Assembly (NCBI RefSeq): GCF_002086515.1
Contig: NZ_MVHH01000013.1
Span: 30,662 to 94,661, forward strand
DNA: 64,000 nt
Origin: Mycolicibacter arupensis
GTDB taxonomy: Bacteria > Actinomycetota > Actinomycetes > Mycobacteriales > Mycobacteriaceae
Direction: 5' to 3'
Made by a program: the position numbers and the translations under genes. Of the stretch, positions 56,864 to 64,000 are shown one piece after another; the stretch's first letter is position 1; every line of letters starts with the position of its first letter. The notes below the pieces were generated by a model. It was not told the origin of the DNA. It saw nothing but the letters and a program-made list of their open reading frames with translations, and ran no database searches.

Positions 56864-57424
56864 ATGGAAAGGCGGGGCTTGACTAATCCCGGAAATGACA
56901 GCGATGGGCCGGCGCGCCTCGCGCTGCTGGTCGCCCTGGTGGTCGCCGTCATCGCGGTAGGGGGTGCGTTAGCCGTCGCGGCACTGCACCACCCGGGCCG
57001 GCGACCGGCCCCACCGATGCCGCTGGCCACGGTGCCGGCCCCGCACGCCGACAGCGGCCCATGCCGCGCGGTCCTGGCGGCCCTGCCCGTGGATCTGGGC
57101 GACTACCAGCGCGCCGAGCTCGCGGAGCCGGCGCCGCAGGGCGCGGCGGCGTGGACCGCCGGCGACGGGGCGGCGGTCGTGCTGCGCTGCGGCCTGGACC
57201 GACCTGCCGACTTCGTGGTGGGTTCACCGCTTCAGGTGGTCGATCACGTGCAATGGTTCGAGGTCCGCGAAGGCGATCGCGCCACCTGGTATGTGGTCGA
57301 CCGGTCGGTCTACCTGGCCCTGACGTTGCCGCCGGGATCGGGCCCCACGCCCATTCAGGAGCTCTCGGATCTGATCGCCGAGAAGTTGCAGGCCGTGCCG
57401 ATCCGGCCGGGGCCTCCACGCTGA
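56864..57424 (+). CDS. DUF3515 membrane-anchored protein (Rv2980-like)
   Basis: About 186 aa. One N-terminal transmembrane segment (LALLVALVVAVIAVGGALAVAAL) and an extracytoplasmic domain with two conserved Cys (SGPCRAVLAALP; VVLRCGLDRP). The DUF3515 family is actinobacterial and of unknown function. It sits divergently from thiL in the thiL-ddl interval, as in M. tuberculosis. ATG at 56864 is used; GTG at 56855 is an alternative. Confidence 0.85.
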   Translation: MERRGLTNPGNDSDGPARLALLVALVVAVIAVGGALAVAALHHPGRRPAPPMPLATVPAPHADSGPCRAVLAALPVDLGDYQRAELAEPAPQGAAAWTAGDGAAVVLRCGLDRPADFVVGSPLQVVDHVQWFEVREGDRATWYVVDRSVYLALTLPPGSGPTPIQELSDLIAEKLQAVPIRPGPPR

Positions 57425-57435
57425 AGGATTCCCGT

Positions 57436-57497
57436 CGCCGAACGTGCGATCAGACTGATTTTCAGTCGGGTTTTCCGGGCGCAGTGCACGCTCGGCG
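57436..57497. terminator. Palindrome between convergent DUF3515 gene and ddl
   Basis: Arms CGCCGAACGTGCG (57436-57448) and TGCACGCTCGGCG (57485-57497) flank an inner perfect hairpin GACTGATTTTCAGTC (57454-57468). The outer arms match the palindromes at 14169 and 35233. It lies between two converging stop codons and probably terminates both. Confidence 0.6.
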
Positions 57498-57520
57498 CAA
57501 GCTGGCGCCGCGCCTGACCG

Positions 57521-58633
<1,113 letters not shown>

Positions 58634-58645
58634 ACGCCAGAGGCT

Positions 58646-58823
58646 ACCGGGCGGTTAGCGAGACTCGACGAAGGAGAGGCGAAGCTGGACCGCCCCAGAG
58701 GACCGGGCGGTTAGCGAGACTCGACGAAGGAGAGGCGAAGCTGGACCGCCCCAGAGGACCGGGCGGTTAGCGAGACTCGACGAAGGAGAGGCGAAGCTGG
58801 ACCGCCCCAGAGGACCGGGCGGT

Positions 58824-58824
<1 letters not shown>
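58646..58824. repeat. Tandem array: three perfect 56-bp units plus an 11-bp partial
   Basis: Units start at 58646, 58702 and 58758 and are identical. A partial copy (ACCGGGCGGTT) runs 58814-58824 and touches the gpsA stop codon. Each unit has GGGCGGT and ACCGCCC arms that can pair within the unit. The array is a variable-number tandem repeat candidate in the gpsA-ddl intercistronic region, and the related single element is at 6993. Confidence 0.9.
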
Positions 58825-62839
<4,015 letters not shown>

Positions 62840-62893
62840 CACAGCCCCCACGCCGCCGTCCGCGTAGCCCCAATTGACCTGCAGGAGTGCAAG

Positions 62894-63826
62894 GTGCTCG
62901 AAACGACAATCGCGGAAGGCTCCGAGGCCACCGGCAAGGTGGTCCATGCCGCCGGCGCGGTGCTGTGGCGGCACCGACGCCATGCCGTCGAAGTCGCCCT
63001 GATCCACCGGCCGCGTTACGACGACTGGTCGCTGCCTAAGGGCAAGGTGGACCCCGGGGAGACCGAGCCCGTGACGGCCGTACGCGAAATCCTGGAAGAG
63101 ACCGGCCAACACGCGCACCTGGGTCGTCGGCTGGGTGTGGTCAGTTATCCGGTCACCCAGGGCCTCAAGAAGGTGCGGTACTGGAGCGCGCGGACGCTGG
63201 GCGGAGACTTTGTGCCCAATCACGAGGTCGACGATCTCGTGTGGCTGCCGATCGACGCCGCCATGAAAGAGCTCCGGTACTCCTTCGATCGGAAGATCTT
63301 GCGGCGGTTCGCCAAAAAGCCCGCGGATACCGACACGGTGATGATCGTGCGCCACGGCGCTGCCGGGCGCCGGTCGCGGTTCTCCGGAGACGACCGCCTA
63401 CGGCCCCTGGACAAGAAGGGCCGCGCCCAGGCTGAGGCGCTCACCGATCAACTTTTGGCCTTCGGCGCCACCAGCGTCTACGCCGCCGACCGGGTGCGCT
63501 GTCACCAGAGCGTGGAGCCCCTGGCTGCCGAACTGGGGGTGTCGGTACACAACGAGCCGGCTCTGACCGAGGAGTCCTACGCCGACGACCCGAAACAGGC
63601 TCGTCGCAGGGTGGTCGAGATCGCTGGGCTGGGCGGTACGCCGGTTATCTGCACACAGGGCAAGGTGATTCCGGACCTGATCGCTTGGTGGTGTGATCGC
63701 GACGGGATCACACCTGACAAATCCCGCAACCGCAAGGGCAGCACCTGGGTGCTGTCCCTATCGGAGGGTCGGCTCATCGCCGCCGACCACCTCGGTAGTC
63801 CGCTGGCGGCCCACGCACTGGCCTGA
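62894..63826 (+). CDS. mutT1: MutT1: Nudix domain fused to a histidine-phosphatase domain
   Basis: 310 aa. Residues about 15-150 are a Nudix domain with the box [20 protein letters not shown] (then TG), and residues about 160-300 a histidine-phosphatase fold with the catalytic RHG in IVRHGAAGR. This architecture is that of mycobacterial MutT1, which breaks down 8-oxo-(d)GTP and diadenosine polyphosphates. GTG at 62894 has CAGGAG upstream. It is the last gene of the fbiD-ppk1-mutT1 run. Confidence 0.95.
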   Translation: MLETTIAEGSEATGKVVHAAGAVLWRHRRHAVEVALIHRPRYDDWSLPKGKVDPGETEPVTAVREILEETGQHAHLGRRLGVVSYPVTQGLKKVRYWSARTLGGDFVPNHEVDDLVWLPIDAAMKELRYSFDRKILRRFAKKPADTDTVMIVRHGAAGRRSRFSGDDRLRPLDKKGRAQAEALTDQLLAFGATSVYAADRVRCHQSVEPLAAELGVSVHNEPALTEESYADDPKQARRRVVEIAGLGGTPVICTQGKVIPDLIAWWCDRDGITPDKSRNRKGSTWVLSLSEGRLIAADHLGSPLAAHALA

Positions 63827-63830
63827 ACGA

Positions 63831-63864
63831 CCGAGCGCCGCGGGGGTGACCCCGCGGCGCTCGG
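63831..63864. terminator. Perfect 15-bp stem-loop between convergent mutT1 and hupB
   Basis: Arms CCGAGCGCCGCGGGG (63831-63845) and CCCCGCGGCGCTCGG (63850-63864) pair perfectly around GTGA. It begins 5 bases after the mutT1 stop and lies 20 bases from the hupB stop, so it can terminate both. No U-run follows on the plus strand, as is common in mycobacteria. Confidence 0.8.
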
Positions 63865-63884
63865 CTATTCGTTGCTGCGAGCGG

Positions 63885-64000
63885 CTATTTGCGGCCCTTG
63901 CGGGCCGGAGCCTTGGTGGCCTTCTTGGCCGGAGCCTTGGCGACGACCTTCTTGGCCGGAGCCTTGGTGGCTGCCTTCTTGGCCACAACCTTCTTGGCCG
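63885..64000 (-). CDS. hupB: DNA-binding protein HU (HupB), C-terminal tail only
   Basis: The minus strand ends in a TAG at 63885-63887 preceded by codons for a Lys/Ala/Pro-rich tail with repeated PAKK units (KAPAKKVVAK, KKATKAPARK, ending GRK). This is the C-terminal arm of mycobacterial HupB (Rv2986c ortholog), which binds DNA; the HU-fold part and start lie beyond the window edge. Position after mutT1 agrees with M. tuberculosis. Confidence 0.85.
   Translation of the reverse strand, partial: AKKVVAKKAATKAPAKKVVAKAPAKKATKAPARKGRK

Overview
The window is high-GC chromosomal DNA from a mycobacterium. The gene content and order match the M. tuberculosis stretch from xerC (Rv2894c) to hupB (Rv2986c), and the PE, PPE and PGRS genes support the same assignment. 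The differences from the tubercle bacillus (extra genes between xerC and viuB, between ffh and glnD, and between amt and ftsY, and no PDIM/phenolic glycolipid locus) point to a non-tuberculous species. Naming the species is beyond what the sequence alone shows.

Layout. 1-6.2 kb: minus-strand run comM-like > dprA > siderophore-interacting protein > lactate-monooxygenase-like > xerC > alpha/beta hydrolase (cut by the left edge), with yraN upstream. 6.3-12.7 kb: rnhB, lepB, rplS, trmD, rimM, khpA and rpsP, with lppW divergent. 12.8-16.9 kb: a SnoaL-like protein, a D-Ala-D-Ala carboxypeptidase, an amidohydrolase and ffh. 17.0-20.1 kb: an accessory block with a PE/PPE pair, a small Cys-containing secreted protein and an unexplained gap. 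20.1-22.8 kb: amt-glnB-glnD, with GlnD cut to its nucleotidyltransferase half. 23-29.5 kb: a second accessory block with a signal-peptide PGRS protein, a secreted PE-PPE-domain hydrolase, an SDR, a Nudix protein, a SpoIIAA-like protein and a GH6 glycosidase.

29.6-39.7 kb: ftsY, smc, acyP, an OsmC protein, DJ-1 and PIG-L proteins, mutM, rnc, a DUF177 protein and sepIVA. 39.8-54.7 kb: purU, coaD, rsmD, pyc, a VKOR/DsbA disulfide pair, lipN, two tandem aldo-keto reductases, an HNH protein, recG and a fakA-like gene. 54.8-64 kb: rpmB, ung, thiL, a DUF3515 protein, ddl, gpsA, fbiD, ppk1, mutT1 and the 3' end of hupB.

Most genes are housekeeping: protein targeting (ffh, ftsY, lepB), ribosome and tRNA maturation (rplS, rimM, trmD, rpsP, rnc, rsmD, rpmB), DNA repair and chromosome maintenance (xerC, smc, mutM, recG, ung, mutT1), nitrogen sensing (amt, glnB, glnD) and cofactor synthesis (coaD, thiL, fbiD). 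The unusual material lies in the two accessory blocks around the nitrogen operon and in the intergenic DNA. The intergenic features are a 3 x 56-bp tandem repeat between gpsA and ddl with a lone relative near 7 kb, and a set of related palindromes at gene junctions.
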